This document shows, piece after piece, positions 1-10,104 of a stretch of 64,000 bases of DNA. Under the pieces are notes generated by a model. That model did no database searches and had not been told where the DNA came from. It was given only the letters and a program-made list of their open reading frames with translations. Position numbers and translations under genes: made by a program. The stretch comes from Terriglobia bacterium. Its GTDB lineage: Bacteria > Acidobacteriota > Terriglobia > Terriglobales > Acidobacteriaceae. The stretch's first letter is position 1; each line of letters begins with the position of its first letter. The stretch lies in the NCBI GenBank assembly GCA_020072645.1, contig JAIQGK010000002.1, positions 124,001-188,000 of the forward strand. Reading direction: 5' to 3'.

Positions 1-2913
1 CGAATCGAACTTCTCCACGATCTGCACGCCGTGGTTAGCGAAGTCATAAGAACGCAGCGCGATTGTCTTGCGGAGAATATTATTGATCTGTAACGGCTGG
101 CGTTGCGGCGGGCGCTGGCGGGCAAAGCTCAGCAGATTCTGCACAATCTCTTTAGTGCGTTGCGCTTCTTCCAGAATCACTTGCAGGTCTTTGCGCGCGC
201 TGCCGGGAACATCAGGATTTTCCATGAGCAGATCAGAGAATCCCATGATGGCCGTAAGAGGATTGTTGACCTCATGCGCAACGCCGGAAACAAGCTGGCC
301 GACGGCCGCCATTTTTTCCGTGTGCATCAGCTTGGCCTGAATCATGGAAGTGTCAGTGATATCGGTCATCAAGACGACAACGCTGCTGACTTCGCCGCGG
401 TCATCGCGCATTGGACTCAGGTTTACGGAAAACTTGCCTTGCGTGCCGTTGCCGCGCGTGATCATCAGTTCCAGATTGTCTGATTGCAAACCGTGCAGGC
501 TGGCGTCAAAGGCTTCAGCAAAAGCCTTCTTGTGAGAATGCGAGATGATGCGGTCCAGGCGGTGCCCGACCAACTCATTTTGGTCAAAGCCACCGCCTTC
601 ATACACGCGCTGGTTGGCGTAGCTGATTAAACCGGCGGTATCAGCCACCATGATCATGGTTTGTGTGTTGTTCAGGATCTTGCTGGTAAAGTCGCGCTCG
701 CGCTGCAATTGCGCCTGGAAGTTTTTCACTTCAGTGATATCAAGGAAGACGCCGCGGTACTGCATGATCTTGCCCTGGCCGTCTTTTACAACGAAAGCAT
801 TTTCCAGCGCATGAATCATGCTGCCGTCACGGCGGGTTAGCGTTACTTCAAAGTTGCGAATCGCGCCTCTGTGGTGCAATTGGCGGGTGATTTCTTCGCG
901 CTGCTCGGCTGAGACATATACCTGGCTCTGAAGATCGAGCTTCAGCACTTCTTCACGCGTCTGGTAGCCAAGCATGCGGACCAGAGCGTCATTTACCTCG
1001 ATAAAATGGCCTTCCGGCGAGGCAAAGAAAACGCCTTCCTGAACGTTATCAAACAACTCACGATAGCGCTGCTCAGCTTCGCGGCGGTCGGTAATGTCCT
1101 TGAGCACATGAACAGTCTGGAGGCCTTCATCAAGCGCGCCATGGATGCGCGAACTTGAGACAAGGTATGTACGTTCCAGCACAGGATGCAGGTATTCGTC
1201 AGACTCGTTTTCCGCGCGGCAGAAAGGACAGGGCTGCGGCGAATCGGAAGCAATCGAGACCAGGGCGCGCATGCTCAGGCCAATCAACTCAGCAGGGCGC
1301 ACGCCGATGAACTCGGATAAAGATCGATTCACGCGCAGGACTTCAAAATGTTCGTCGTGCACCACAATGAAGTCTGAGATCGAATCAAAAATTTCCGCCC
1401 ATTGGCGGCTGGACTGCGTGATCCTGGTGAACAGTCTGGAATTTTCCAGCGCCACCGACGCGTGAACGATGAGCGCCTGAAGCAGGTTAAGATCGCCGGG
1501 CATGAGTTCACGGCTGATATCGGCCAGAGCCAGAATGCCGAGAAGATCGCTTTCAGTTCCTTCCAACCGAACAAGAGTCAGATTCTGCCAGCCGCACGCC
1601 GCTATCAGATCCGGGCCAAGCGCCTGAACGCCGCTGCCGGTAATCTTCACGTCAGGATGGCGCTCCGCATATTCAGAAAACGCCGCGTTTAACTTGCGTT
1701 GCAGTTCGCGCTCTGGCCGAGGCCCGCAAAAGCCGACGCTCTCCACCTTATTACCCTGGGCCAAAGAGAGGATGGCTGATCGCGCCCCAATCATGCCGGC
1801 GACGCGCTCGGTGAAGTTCTTCACAAAATCCGGCAGTCGCAGCGCGGAACCAAGATCCAAGGCCATTTCCATCAAGTCTTCAGTGCGCTTGCGGTGCTGG
1901 TCTGAAAGCTGAAGATTGTGGGTCGCTTCCAGCGTCACCGTGATTTCAGCGCCTAAAACACGGGCGCGGCGAACGTCGTCAGCCGAAAAGCGAGTCTTGT
2001 CTTTTTTGTCGAGAAATCCCAGCACGCCGAGCTGGCGTCCGTCGCTGGTGAGCAATGGAATCCCGAGGTAGTGTTTCAGGTCAGACTCCCAGCGCCGCAG
2101 CTGCGCTTTCTCAATGGACGAAAGCTGGTTAATGTCTTCACTGAGGTGCGGGTTTCTGGAATCCAGCGCGCGCTTGGCGAGCGCAGAAATATCGATGTCA
2201 ACGCGGCTTGCCGAGCCCTTACTGGCGGCCCAGCGTAGGCGGCACTCGCCTTGATCCACCAGAGCGACAAAAGCGCGTGCGACGCCCAGAAAGTCGGCGG
2301 CGCGAACAACAAAAGCCGGGAAAAAACTTTCCAGCCGTGAGCTTCCCAGGTCGGCGGAGATTTCCAGCAGTTGATCGAGCTTCTGTTTTTGCCCGGCATA
2401 CATGTCGGCCAGCTCGGAATTATCCAGGGCCATGCGGCCAATGTCGCCCATTACGCCGAACGCGGAGATTTCGGCGGGGGTGAAAGCGTTCTTACGAACC
2501 ATTAGCAAAACGGCAACAGTGCCCGTCGTGAGGATAGGCTGCGCCAGCCCGTGATAAACAGCTTCCGTTTGCGTGAATCGATAAGAGAACTTGAAACTGA
2601 GCTGTTGATTTTGGTCGATCGCATGGCTGGCGTAAGAACGGGCGTGCTCCATCAGAGCTTTTGCACTTGCCGGATCGCCTGCCCCGGGGCAAACCGCCGC
2701 AGAATGGAAGGTTTCACCCTCTCTCACCATGATTCCTGAGACAACGGCGTGAAAAATGTCTGCGGCTGATTCCGTAATGCGCTGTCGAAGAGCCGGCAAA
2801 CCACCCATAAAAGAAGAAAGCTTCGCACAGGCCTCAAGCACTCTCTCCATGGGTGCAGGTGCTTTAACTGGGGCTTTGGATTTGACTAGGCTCGCTTTTA
2901 TCGTCGGTCTCAT
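1..2913 (-). CDS. GAF/PAS sensor histidine kinase, C-terminus cut off by window edge
   Basis: One open minus-strand frame runs from ATG at 2913 to base 1 without a stop, giving at least 971 codons. The first ~500 residues look like GAF-type regions joined by helical linkers. Three PAS-like regions follow, at roughly 505-605, 612-730 and 740-865; the first carries a CPFC insertion near residue 561. The HisKA dimerisation helix has the H-box VAHEVNNPLTA with the phospho-acceptor at about His880. The ATPase domain lies mostly outside the window. No membrane segment is evident, so it is probably a soluble cytoplasmic sensor. It is divergent from the chemosensory operon. The family is clear; the ligand and partner regulator are unknown. 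Confidence 0.85.
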   Translation of the reverse strand, partial: MRPTIKASLVKSKAPVKAPAPMERVLEACAKLSSFMGGLPALRQRITESAADIFHAVVSGIMVREGETFHSAAVCPGAGDPASAKALMEHARSYASHAIDQNQQLSFKFSYRFTQTEAVYHGLAQPILTTGTVAVLLMVRKNAFTPAEISAFGVMGDIGRMALDNSELADMYAGQKQKLDQLLEISADLGSSRLESFFPAFVVRAADFLGVARAFVALVDQGECRLRWAASKGSASRVDIDISALAKRALDSRNPHLSEDINQLSSIEKAQLRRWESDLKHYLGIPLLTSDGRQLGVLGFLDKKDKTRFSADDVRRARVLGAEITVTLEATHNLQLSDQHRKRTEDLMEMALDLGSALRLPDFVKNFTERVAGMIGARSAILSLAQGNKVESVGFCGPRPERELQRKLNAAFSEYAERHPDVKITGSGVQALGPDLIAACGWQNLTLVRLEGTESDLLGILALADISRELMPGDLNLLQALIVHASVALENSRLFTRITQSSRQWAEIFDSISDFIVVHDEHFEVLRVNRSLSEFIGVRPAELIGLSMRALVSIASDSPQPCPFCRAENESDEYLHPVLERTYLVSSSRIHGALDEGLQTVHVLKDITDRREAEQRYRELFDNVQEGVFFASPEGHFIEVNDALVRMLGYQTREEVLKLDLQSQVYVSAEQREEITRQLHHRGAIRNFEVTLTRRDGSMIHALENAFVVKDGQGKIMQYRGVFLDITEVKNFQAQLQRERDFTSKILNNTQTMIMVADTAGLISYANQRVYEGGGFDQNELVGHRLDRIISHSHKKAFAEAFDASLHGLQSDNLELMITRGNGTQGKFSVNLSPMRDDRGEVSSVVVLMTDITDTSMIQAKLMHTEKMAAVGQLVSGVAHEVNNPLTAIMGFSDLLMENPDVPGSARKDLQVILEEAQRTKEIVQNLLSFARQRPPQRQPLQINNILRKTIALRSYDFANHGVQIVEKFDS

Positions 2914-3396
2914 TCGTCTCAAGGGTTTTATGACGGGGAAGCCTGAAGGTACTCTGGAATCTCATTTTGAGTCAATAAGTAATTGACCTGCCGGAATCAC
3001 CGCAACAACGTGAGCCAATGACCGGAAAGACCGTCTCACAGTGAGATCGAGGATGATTGCATCACGCCAAATGAGACGCTAAATCATAGAGATTGCTTGG
3101 GTTCAGTCCCTGCCCTGCCTAAACCAGCAGCCTGCCGCAACCGCGCGGCCCCGTAAATCATTGATTCTGCTCAGCCCTAAAAACTCCCAGGTACCGAAAG
3201 GGCTAGTCCCATGCTTAGGTGGCCATGACATTGCTTTTATTTATCCGCTCATTCCCTGTAAGGGCAGTTGTGTTCCCGGAGCGGGAGTTTTCCAAAGGCG
3301 GTTTTGGACTGGGCAGAGGTCGGGAACAAGAAGCAGATATTGCGAAATGAAAAAGAATGAGAGCCGTGAAGCGAAGCGGCCGTAGAGGTTCGGAAC
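2914..3396. promoter_or_regulatory. Divergent intergenic region upstream of chemosensory operon
   Basis: These 480 bp separate the divergent kinase and MCP genes and should hold both promoters. I see no convincing protein gene. A short stretch near 3190-3225 has a CCGAAAGG tetraloop-like hairpin, and near 3268-3290 there is a TTCCCG/CGGGA inverted repeat, so a structured leader is possible. I could not match it to a known riboswitch consensus. Confidence 0.35.
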
Positions 3397-5442
3397 ATGA
3401 ATATTAACAAGACAATTGGCGGCAAGCTCTATATGGGCTTTGGCCTGATCATGGCAATCGTGGTCGTTGCGTTCTTTGTGAACTGGCTGGCAGTGCGGCA
3501 CGAGCAAACGACGAGGACGCTATACAAACAGTCGATCACGATGGTGGAAAGCCTTTCCAAACTGGACAAGGCAAGGAATGAGAACCGTCTTTTTCTGCGA
3601 AACTTCCTCCTCAACGGAGACCGCCGCGAAGCGGATGCCCTTGCCCGCGGCCAGAATGAAGTGGAAAACCTGATCAATGAGATCAAGGAGAGCGGCACAG
3701 CTTTGGGAGACACCACTCGAGCGAAACAATTGCTGGACCAATTGGCCGACGCTGAACGTGAATGGGGCAGGGTCTTTGCCGCACCGCTGATGGAAAAACG
3801 CCGCCAGGTGGATACGGGCAGCGCGACGGTGGCGGAGCTGCAGATCGCCTACCTTCAGGCAACACCCACACCAGAACAGAAACAAAGAGAAGAACAGCCC
3901 CTAGTGCAGCTTGCCGGCATGATGAAAAACGCCAACACGGACGCCGAATCGTCGGACAGTCAGGCGGCAACGCTGATCACTTTCGTGACCCTGGGTGGTC
4001 TCATGATCGTGATCCTGCTCTCCGCCTCAATCTCATGGCGCGTAGCGAAATCGATTACATCACCTCTTTCACAATTAATCAGTGTGGCCGGGCAGATTGG
4101 CAACACCGGCGATCTGGAGCAGAAGGTGGAAATCAGGGGCGAAGATGAAGTCGCCCAGTTGGCCCGCACCTTTAACAACATGGTGCTCTATCTGCGCGAG
4201 ATGGCAGGCATTTCCGAGGCGATTGCCGGCGGTGATTTATCGGTAGAAATCAATCCGCGTTCATCGCGCGATACGCTGGGCAAGGCTTTCCGCGAAATGA
4301 CGCTCGGCCTGCGCAACCTGGTAAAGAACGTCCGCGACAGCGCGGCGCAGGTAGCCAGCGGCTCCAATCAGGTGGCCTCGGCGTCTGATGAATCAGCCAA
4401 GATCAGCGTGCAGGCGGCCTCAGCCATTGATGAAGTCACCAGCACCATGCATGAAATGAGCATCAATGTGCAGAACATGGTAAAGAGCACGCAGATGCAA
4501 GCTTCCAACGTGAGCGAAACTTCCGCTTCCATCGATGAGATGGTGGCCTCAATCCAGCGCGTGGCAGATACGGCCAAAGTGCTGCTGGATATCTCGCAGC
4601 GTTCGCGTGACGAAGTGCATAACGGAATCAATACGATGGAAAAAGCAACGGACGGCTTGAGCCGGATCAATGCTTCCATCGGTTCGTCAGCAGAAATTAT
4701 CTCTGCGCTGGGCCAGCGCGCGGACGATATTGGAAAGATCATTGAAGTCATTGACGACCTGGCTGAGCAGACCAACCTGCTGGCTTTGAACGCTGCCATT
4801 GAAGCTGCGCGAGCCGGTGAACACGGCCTGGGCTTTGCCGTTGTAGCCGACGAAGTGCGCAAGCTGGCAGAAAAATCCGCACAGTCCACGCGAGAGATTT
4901 CTGAATTGATCCAGAGCATTCAGAAGGAAGCGCGCAAGGCGGTGGACAACATGGAAAAGAGCACCACCATTGTGAATGAAGGCCTTTCACTTGGCGGCGA
5001 CCTGAGCGGCGCGCTGAAGAAGATTTCCAGCGTTGTCTCCGAAGTCTACAAGTTCGCGCAGGAGATTGGCGCGGCGACCAATGAGCAATCGCACGGTTCA
5101 TCGCAGATTGCCAAGGCCACCACGCGGCTGAATGAAATCACTCATGAAATCAACTCTTCAGTGGAAGAACAGGCCTCGGGGGCGCAAGCCGTAGTCCGCG
5201 CCATGGAAAAAATGCGCGAGCTGGTACAGCGGTCTTCTTCCGGATCAACGGAGCTGGCGGCTTCAGCGGAGCAGATGTCAAAGATGTCACGCTCCATGCT
5301 GGAGGCGATGGACCGCTTTGTCCTGGAAAACATGGTGGCACGCGATGCGCGGGCTGGGCAGCGCCGGAACGAAGAGCAATCGGGCCGCGGCACGCCAACA
5401 CCACAATATGCAACCGCGACCGCGGGCGGAAGCTACAACTAA
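3397..5442 (+). CDS. mcp: Methyl-accepting chemotaxis protein
   Basis: A 681-residue transmembrane chemoreceptor. TM1 is at about residues 11-31, followed by a helical ~160-residue periplasmic sensor of four-helix-bundle type, TM2 at about 190-212, a HAMP domain to about 265 and a second HAMP-like stretch. The long coiled-coil signalling domain has the conserved hairpin tip (DDLAEQTNLLALNAAIEAAR) at about 447-475, which binds CheA and CheW. It is first in an operon with cheW, cheR, cheA and cheB, so it is presumably their dedicated input. The tail after residue 655 is Gly/Thr/Gln-rich and lacks an obvious CheR-tethering pentapeptide. The ligand cannot be told from sequence. Confidence 0.95.
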   Translation: MNINKTIGGKLYMGFGLIMAIVVVAFFVNWLAVRHEQTTRTLYKQSITMVESLSKLDKARNENRLFLRNFLLNGDRREADALARGQNEVENLINEIKESGTALGDTTRAKQLLDQLADAEREWGRVFAAPLMEKRRQVDTGSATVAELQIAYLQATPTPEQKQREEQPLVQLAGMMKNANTDAESSDSQAATLITFVTLGGLMIVILLSASISWRVAKSITSPLSQLISVAGQIGNTGDLEQKVEIRGEDEVAQLARTFNNMVLYLREMAGISEAIAGGDLSVEINPRSSRDTLGKAFREMTLGLRNLVKNVRDSAAQVASGSNQVASASDESAKISVQAASAIDEVTSTMHEMSINVQNMVKSTQMQASNVSETSASIDEMVASIQRVADTAKVLLDISQRSRDEVHNGINTMEKATDGLSRINASIGSSAEIISALGQRADDIGKIIEVIDDLAEQTNLLALNAAIEAARAGEHGLGFAVVADEVRKLAEKSAQSTREISELIQSIQKEARKAVDNMEKSTTIVNEGLSLGGDLSGALKKISSVVSEVYKFAQEIGAATNEQSHGSSQIAKATTRLNEITHEINSSVEEQASGAQAVVRAMEKMRELVQRSSSGSTELAASAEQMSKMSRSMLEAMDRFVLENMVARDARAGQRRNEEQSGRGTPTPQYATATAGGSYN

Positions 5443-5458
5443 GCCGAAGGAGACCCGG

Positions 5459-5944
5459 ATGTCCAAAGAAATGCACATTGTCGGCTTTCGCGTAGGGCGC
5501 GAAGTTTTTGGCGTCCCAATCGCGCTGGTGCATGAGATTGTGCGCGTGCCGGAGATCACTTCTGTGCCGGATTCACCCGGCTGCGTCCAGGGCGTGATCA
5601 ACCTACGCGGCAAAATTGTCTCCGTGGTGGACCTGCGTCGCCGCTTTGGAGAGAAAGATATTAAGCCCACCAAGAAAAACCGCATCCTGGTGACGGAGGT
5701 ACACGGGAAGCTGGTGGGGCTGATCGTGGACAGCGCTTCAGAAGTTTTGAAAATACCAGAGAGCGATGTTGAACTGCCGCCCGTTTTTGATCAGGGCGAA
5801 CTCAACTATGTGACCGGCGTAGGCAAGCTGAACGGCCGGCTGATCATTTTGATTGACCTGAACAGGATCCTGCAAAAGGGCGAACTGCGGCGGGTGGCGG
5901 AAGTGAACGAACCACGAGCGGCAGCCGCCTTCGCTGGATTGTAA
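5459..5944 (+). CDS. cheW: Chemotaxis coupling protein CheW
   Basis: A 161-residue SH3-like adaptor that links the receptor to the CheA kinase. The start at 5459 is chosen because AAGGAG lies about 8 bases upstream and the protein then begins MSKEMHIVGFRVG, the normal CheW N-terminus; an upstream in-frame ATG would overlap mcp by over 100 bp. Typical family segments are VFGVPIALVHEIVRVPEIT near the N-terminus and GVINLRGKIVSVVDLRRRFG in the middle. It lies 16 bp after mcp, so it is probably cotranscribed. Confidence 0.95.
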   Translation: MSKEMHIVGFRVGREVFGVPIALVHEIVRVPEITSVPDSPGCVQGVINLRGKIVSVVDLRRRFGEKDIKPTKKNRILVTEVHGKLVGLIVDSASEVLKIPESDVELPPVFDQGELNYVTGVGKLNGRLIILIDLNRILQKGELRRVAEVNEPRAAAAFAGL

Positions 5945-5973
5945 TCGGCACCTAGGACGAAAAACGGGAAACC

Positions 5974-6879
5974 ATGGCCACTCCGAGTATTCAAATCCAA
6001 ATCAGTGAACCGGAATACAAGCTGCTGCAGACGCTGGTATATCAGGAATGCGGCATGTACTTTGATGAAAGGCGGGCCCATTTTTTGCAGGACCGCCTGC
6101 AACGCAGACTGAAGATCTGCGGGCTGGACACGTTTTACGCTTACTATCGCCTGCTCACCAGCTATCAGGGCAAAGCGGAAATGAGCGCGCTGGTGGAAAA
6201 CCTCACGGTGAATGAAACCAGCTTCTTTCGCAACAAACCGCAACTTGAATTGTTCCAAAAAAATGTCCTGGAAGAACTCTTGAAACGGAAGCAGGAACGG
6301 CGCGACTGGAGCCTGCGCCTGTGGTGCGCGGGATGTTCCACGGGACAAGAGCCATACACGCTGGCGATGCAGGTGTGCGACGCGCTGGCCTACTACTATC
6401 TGCGCAATCCGCTGCCATTTGAAATGCCCAGCCCCAAGCCACTGATTCCCCCACCGTGGAAGGTGGAGATACTGGCTTCCGACATTAACTACACGGTATT
6501 GCGCACCGCGCAAGAAGGTGTTTATTCAGAAAGCCAAATGGAATCCGTGGACTACGCGTACCGTCTGCGCTATTTCGACAAGCTGGGCGACCGATACGCA
6601 GTAAAGCGAGGATTGAAAGACCTGGTCCATTTTGACTTCCACAATTTGAAAACGGAATTCCTCCCCCAGCGCAATGACGTAATCTTCTGCCGCAACGTGA
6701 TGATCTACTTTGATGAAGCGGAGCAGAAGCGCCTGGTGGAAAAGCTGTATCGCTGTTTGAACGCTGAAGGCTATCTTTTTATCGGGCATGCGGAAAGCCT
6801 TTTTGGATTGTCAGACAAATACAAGATGATCCACCAGAACAACGGCACGGCGTACCAGCGCATTGAGGTGGCAGGGTGA
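5974..6879 (+). CDS. cheR: Chemoreceptor glutamate methyltransferase CheR
   Basis: A 301-residue SAM-dependent methyltransferase that methylates receptor glutamates for adaptation. An N-terminal all-helical domain (about 10-85) contains the family signature NLTVNETSFFR. The Rossmann domain has the SAM-binding LRLWCAGCSTGQEPYTLAM and the later IFCRNVMIYF motif. Length is normal for CheR without TPR extensions. Its stop overlaps the start of cheA in GTGA, which indicates translational coupling. Confidence 0.96.
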   Translation: MATPSIQIQISEPEYKLLQTLVYQECGMYFDERRAHFLQDRLQRRLKICGLDTFYAYYRLLTSYQGKAEMSALVENLTVNETSFFRNKPQLELFQKNVLEELLKRKQERRDWSLRLWCAGCSTGQEPYTLAMQVCDALAYYYLRNPLPFEMPSPKPLIPPPWKVEILASDINYTVLRTAQEGVYSESQMESVDYAYRLRYFDKLGDRYAVKRGLKDLVHFDFHNLKTEFLPQRNDVIFCRNVMIYFDEAEQKRLVEKLYRCLNAEGYLFIGHAESLFGLSDKYKMIHQNNGTAYQRIEVAG

Positions 6880-9002
6880 ACTTCTTCTCTGACGATCACG
6901 CGGCCGAGCTTCGCGAACTGTTCTTTGAGAGCGCAACAGAACTGTTGCAGACACTCAACGAAGAGGGGCTGGAGCTGGAGAAGCGTCCGGAAGATCAAGA
7001 AGTGTTGCGCCAGGTTCGACGCACAGTCCATACCCTGAAGGGAGACTCAGCGGCCTGTGGCTACACCGAGCTGAGCGAGTTGGCGCATGCGCTGGAAGAT
7101 GTTTTGCGTCCGGATATTGCCGCTGTGAGCAAGTCAGCTTTAGCGGAAGTGGTCCTGATTGCCGCCGATACGTTCAGTTCCATGCTCTCCGCGTATCGAG
7201 GCAGCCTGCAACCGCCGGCAGGAGAAGAGCTGAAAGAACAGATCGTTTCGCTTACCAGAAAGCCGGCCAATACAGTGCGTTACAAGCTGCAGGCTCGCTT
7301 CGTCTGGAGTGAATACGAGCAGATGGTGGTGGCGGATGCGCTGGGTCGCGGAGAAACGGTTTATAACGTGGCGTTCTCCATTGAACCGCAATGCCCGATG
7401 CGCGGCGCCGCAATGCAGTTGATCCGCAACGTGTTACAGGACTGTGGAAAGCTGCTGGCCGTGGCGCCCGATCAGAGCACGCTCAGTAACGATCTGGACG
7501 TGGTGGAAGCGGCCATTGCCAGCGACAACTCCGAGGAGTGGATCGCAAAAAAGTGCCGCATTCCGTCTGTAGTTGCGGAAGTCCTGGTCCAAAAAGCCGG
7601 ACAGACGCAGGAGCCTGCGGATGACGTGCTGGATATTGTGAGGCACGTAACCGCTCCGCAGGAAGATGAAACCGAGACCAGCATTCGGGCTGAAGAAACG
7701 CCGGCGATGACGGCTGCTGCCCGTGAAGTTGCAACACAAAGAGCTGAGAGCGCCAATTCGCAAATAGCAAATGACACGCAGCCCGCAAGTTTCGCCAGCA
7801 TGTCTGAAACGCTTCTCCGCGTGGACGCCGAGAAGATTGATTCCGTGCTCAATCTGGTGGGCGAACTGATCATCGCCAAGAGCATGCTGCACCAGGCAAT
7901 CAACGAATTTGAGAAGCGTCATCCCAAAGATCCATTGAATATGCGGTTCTCTGACGCCATGGCATTCCAGGCACGGATCATGAATGACCTGCAGAAATCT
8001 GTAATGAAGATCCGCATGGTGCCGGTGGAACATCTATTCCGCAGGTTTCCCCGCGTGGTGCGAGATGTAGCGAAGTCCTGCGGCAAGGAAGTAAATCTGG
8101 TGGTGACGGGCCAGGACACCGATCTGGACAAGAGCATTCTAGACATGCTGGCGGAGCCGTTGGCGCACCTGGTACGCAATGCCGTGGACCACGGGATTGA
8201 GTCTCCGGCAGAGCGCATCAACGATGGAAAACCGGCGCAAGGCACGGTAACGCTTGACGCTTATCACCAGGGCAATGAGATTGTGATTGAGGTGACCGAC
8301 GACGGCCGGGGCATCGACCGCGAGAAGCTGATAGCAAAAGCAGTGGAGCGCGGAGTGATCAAACAGGGCGACGCAGCGGTGCTGGGCGAAATAGAGATCA
8401 ATAACCTGATTTTCCATCCAGGCTTAAGCACCGCGCAGGAAGTTACGTCTATTTCCGGCCGTGGCGTAGGCATGGACGTGGTGAAGACGGTGCTGGAAAA
8501 ACTAAAAGGCACTGTGAGCATTCGCACAACCGCCGGCAAAGGAACAACGTTCTTCCTGAAGGTGCCGCTGACACTGGCAATCATCAAGGCTTTGCTCTTC
8601 CGCGTGGGCGACCGGTTATACGCGGTACCGCTGGCTTCAGTTGTGGAGATTACGCGGACGACGCAAGGAGCACTGCATCGTGTGGACCAGCACGAGGTAA
8701 TGCAATTGCGCAATGAGGTGCTTGCGCTGCTGCATCTGCACCGTCTGGAAAAAGAGCCGGCGGAAACGGGAAAGATGTTTGTGGTAGTGATTTCCACGGG
8801 CGAACGCAAGTTCGGCCTGGTGGTGGACCATTTGGTAGGCGAAGAAGAATTGGTCATCAAGGCCATGGACGATCATTTGGTGGCCACGGACCTGGTCAGC
8901 GGCGCTTCCATCCTGGGCGATGGAACGGTGGTTCTGATCCTGAATCTCTCAAGTGTAGTTGCAAAGCTCGGCAAGTTACAGATGGTGGGGGCCACAGCAT
9001 GA
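6876..9002 (+). CDS. cheA: Chemotaxis histidine kinase CheA
   Basis: A 708-residue kinase with a GTG start overlapping cheR by 4 bp. The P1 Hpt domain carries the phospho-site VHTLKGDSAACG, with His52. After a variable linker come dimerisation and ATPase domains with the N-box LVRNAVDHGIESP, the G1 box VTDDGRGID and the G2 region ISGRGVGMDVV. The C-terminal CheW-like domain (from about residue 570) docks CheW and the receptor. A P2-like region at 130-190 may bind the response regulators. All catalytic boxes are present. It should phosphorylate both the CheB and CheY-like proteins encoded next. Confidence 0.96.
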   Translation: MNFFSDDHAAELRELFFESATELLQTLNEEGLELEKRPEDQEVLRQVRRTVHTLKGDSAACGYTELSELAHALEDVLRPDIAAVSKSALAEVVLIAADTFSSMLSAYRGSLQPPAGEELKEQIVSLTRKPANTVRYKLQARFVWSEYEQMVVADALGRGETVYNVAFSIEPQCPMRGAAMQLIRNVLQDCGKLLAVAPDQSTLSNDLDVVEAAIASDNSEEWIAKKCRIPSVVAEVLVQKAGQTQEPADDVLDIVRHVTAPQEDETETSIRAEETPAMTAAAREVATQRAESANSQIANDTQPASFASMSETLLRVDAEKIDSVLNLVGELIIAKSMLHQAINEFEKRHPKDPLNMRFSDAMAFQARIMNDLQKSVMKIRMVPVEHLFRRFPRVVRDVAKSCGKEVNLVVTGQDTDLDKSILDMLAEPLAHLVRNAVDHGIESPAERINDGKPAQGTVTLDAYHQGNEIVIEVTDDGRGIDREKLIAKAVERGVIKQGDAAVLGEIEINNLIFHPGLSTAQEVTSISGRGVGMDVVKTVLEKLKGTVSIRTTAGKGTTFFLKVPLTLAIIKALLFRVGDRLYAVPLASVVEITRTTQGALHRVDQHEVMQLRNEVLALLHLHRLEKEPAETGKMFVVVISTGERKFGLVVDHLVGEEELVIKAMDDHLVATDLVSGASILGDGTVVLILNLSSVVAKLGKLQMVGATA

Positions 9003-10081
9003 GTAGCAAATTGCGAGTCCTGGTGGTGGATGATTCCGCACTGATGCGAAAGTTGATTCCACAGATCCTTGCTCGGGACAGCGAAATTGAAGTTGTAGGA
9101 ACGGCGATGGACGGCGCTTTTGGTCTCAAGAAGATTGAAGACCTTCGTCCTGACGTGGTGACGCTGGACCTGGAAATGCCGCGTATGGACGGACTGGAGA
9201 CATTGCGCGAGATCACGCGGAGGTTCCGCGTGCCGGTGATCGTGGTGAGCGCGTTGACCACGGAGGGCGCAAGCGCGACATTCAAAGCGCTGGCGCTGGG
9301 AGCGTTTGATTTTGTGGCCAAGCCGCGCGACGCTGCTTCCGCTCATATGGATGAGATTGCCGTGGACCTGATCAGCAAGATCAAGGTCGCGGCCAAGACC
9401 AAAGTGCGCAACACGCCGGCGCCACTCACATTCGATCGTCCGCGAATGGACAAAAAACCAATAAGAGGACGGCGTGAGCCTACCAAGCTCGTGGCGATTG
9501 GCATTTCTACCGGCGGGCCAAACGCGCTGCAATATTTGTTGCAGCAATTGCCCGGCGATTTTCCCGGGACCATTGTTGTTGTGCAACACATGCCGGAAGG
9601 ATTTACGGAGATGTTTGCGCGGCGGCTGGATGAGTCCTGCGCCATCGACGTAAAAGAAGCGCAATCCGGCGACCTGCTGATTGCAGGGCGCGCGCTGATT
9701 TGCCCAGGAGATCGCCACATTAAAGTCCGGCGGATGCCGCTGGGCAACACCGTGGTGCTGTCCGATGAAGCGCGCACCAACGGTCACAGGCCGTCAGTGG
9801 ACATTTTGTTTCGATCAGTAGCCGCGGAGTTTGGCAGCCGCGCCGTGGGAGTTCTGATGACCGGCATGGGCGACGATGGCGCCGAAGGCCTGGGTTTGAT
9901 GAAAGATGCGGGCGCGCTGACGATTGCGCAGAGTGAGGATTCCTGCACGGTCTTCGGCATGCCCAAAGCGGCTGTGGAACGCGGACATGCGATGCGCATT
10001 GTCCCGCTGGATATGTTGGCCAATACGCTGGCCATGCAGTGCAACCCGGAAAAGATTGCTCGAGCAGTAGTAAAAGTTTGA
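8999..10081 (+). CDS. cheB: Receptor methylesterase CheB
   Basis: A 360-residue response regulator–methylesterase that starts in ATGA overlap with cheA. The receiver domain has DDS at 11-13 and the phospho-site Asp57 (TLDLEMPRMDG). After a linker, the esterase domain has the Ser motif GISTGGPNAL, the His motif VVQHMPEGF and the Asp motif TGMGDDGAEGL, so the triad appears complete. It opposes CheR, completing an adaptation module. Confidence 0.96.
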   Translation: MSSKLRVLVVDDSALMRKLIPQILARDSEIEVVGTAMDGAFGLKKIEDLRPDVVTLDLEMPRMDGLETLREITRRFRVPVIVVSALTTEGASATFKALALGAFDFVAKPRDAASAHMDEIAVDLISKIKVAAKTKVRNTPAPLTFDRPRMDKKPIRGRREPTKLVAIGISTGGPNALQYLLQQLPGDFPGTIVVVQHMPEGFTEMFARRLDESCAIDVKEAQSGDLLIAGRALICPGDRHIKVRRMPLGNTVVLSDEARTNGHRPSVDILFRSVAAEFGSRAVGVLMTGMGDDGAEGLGLMKDAGALTIAQSEDSCTVFGMPKAAVERGHAMRIVPLDMLANTLAMQCNPEKIARAVVKV

Positions 10082-10104
10082 TTGGATTCGCGAGGAGAAC
10101 AAGT

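Noticed and set aside
3186-3240. Possible c-di-GMP (GEMM) riboswitch before the MCP gene
   Set aside because: A GAAA tetraloop-like hairpin is present but the conserved core elements are not recognisable.
3161-3385. A 74-codon plus-strand frame upstream of the MCP gene
   Set aside because: No ribosome-binding site and the composition is not protein-like; it lies in the expected promoter/leader of the operon.
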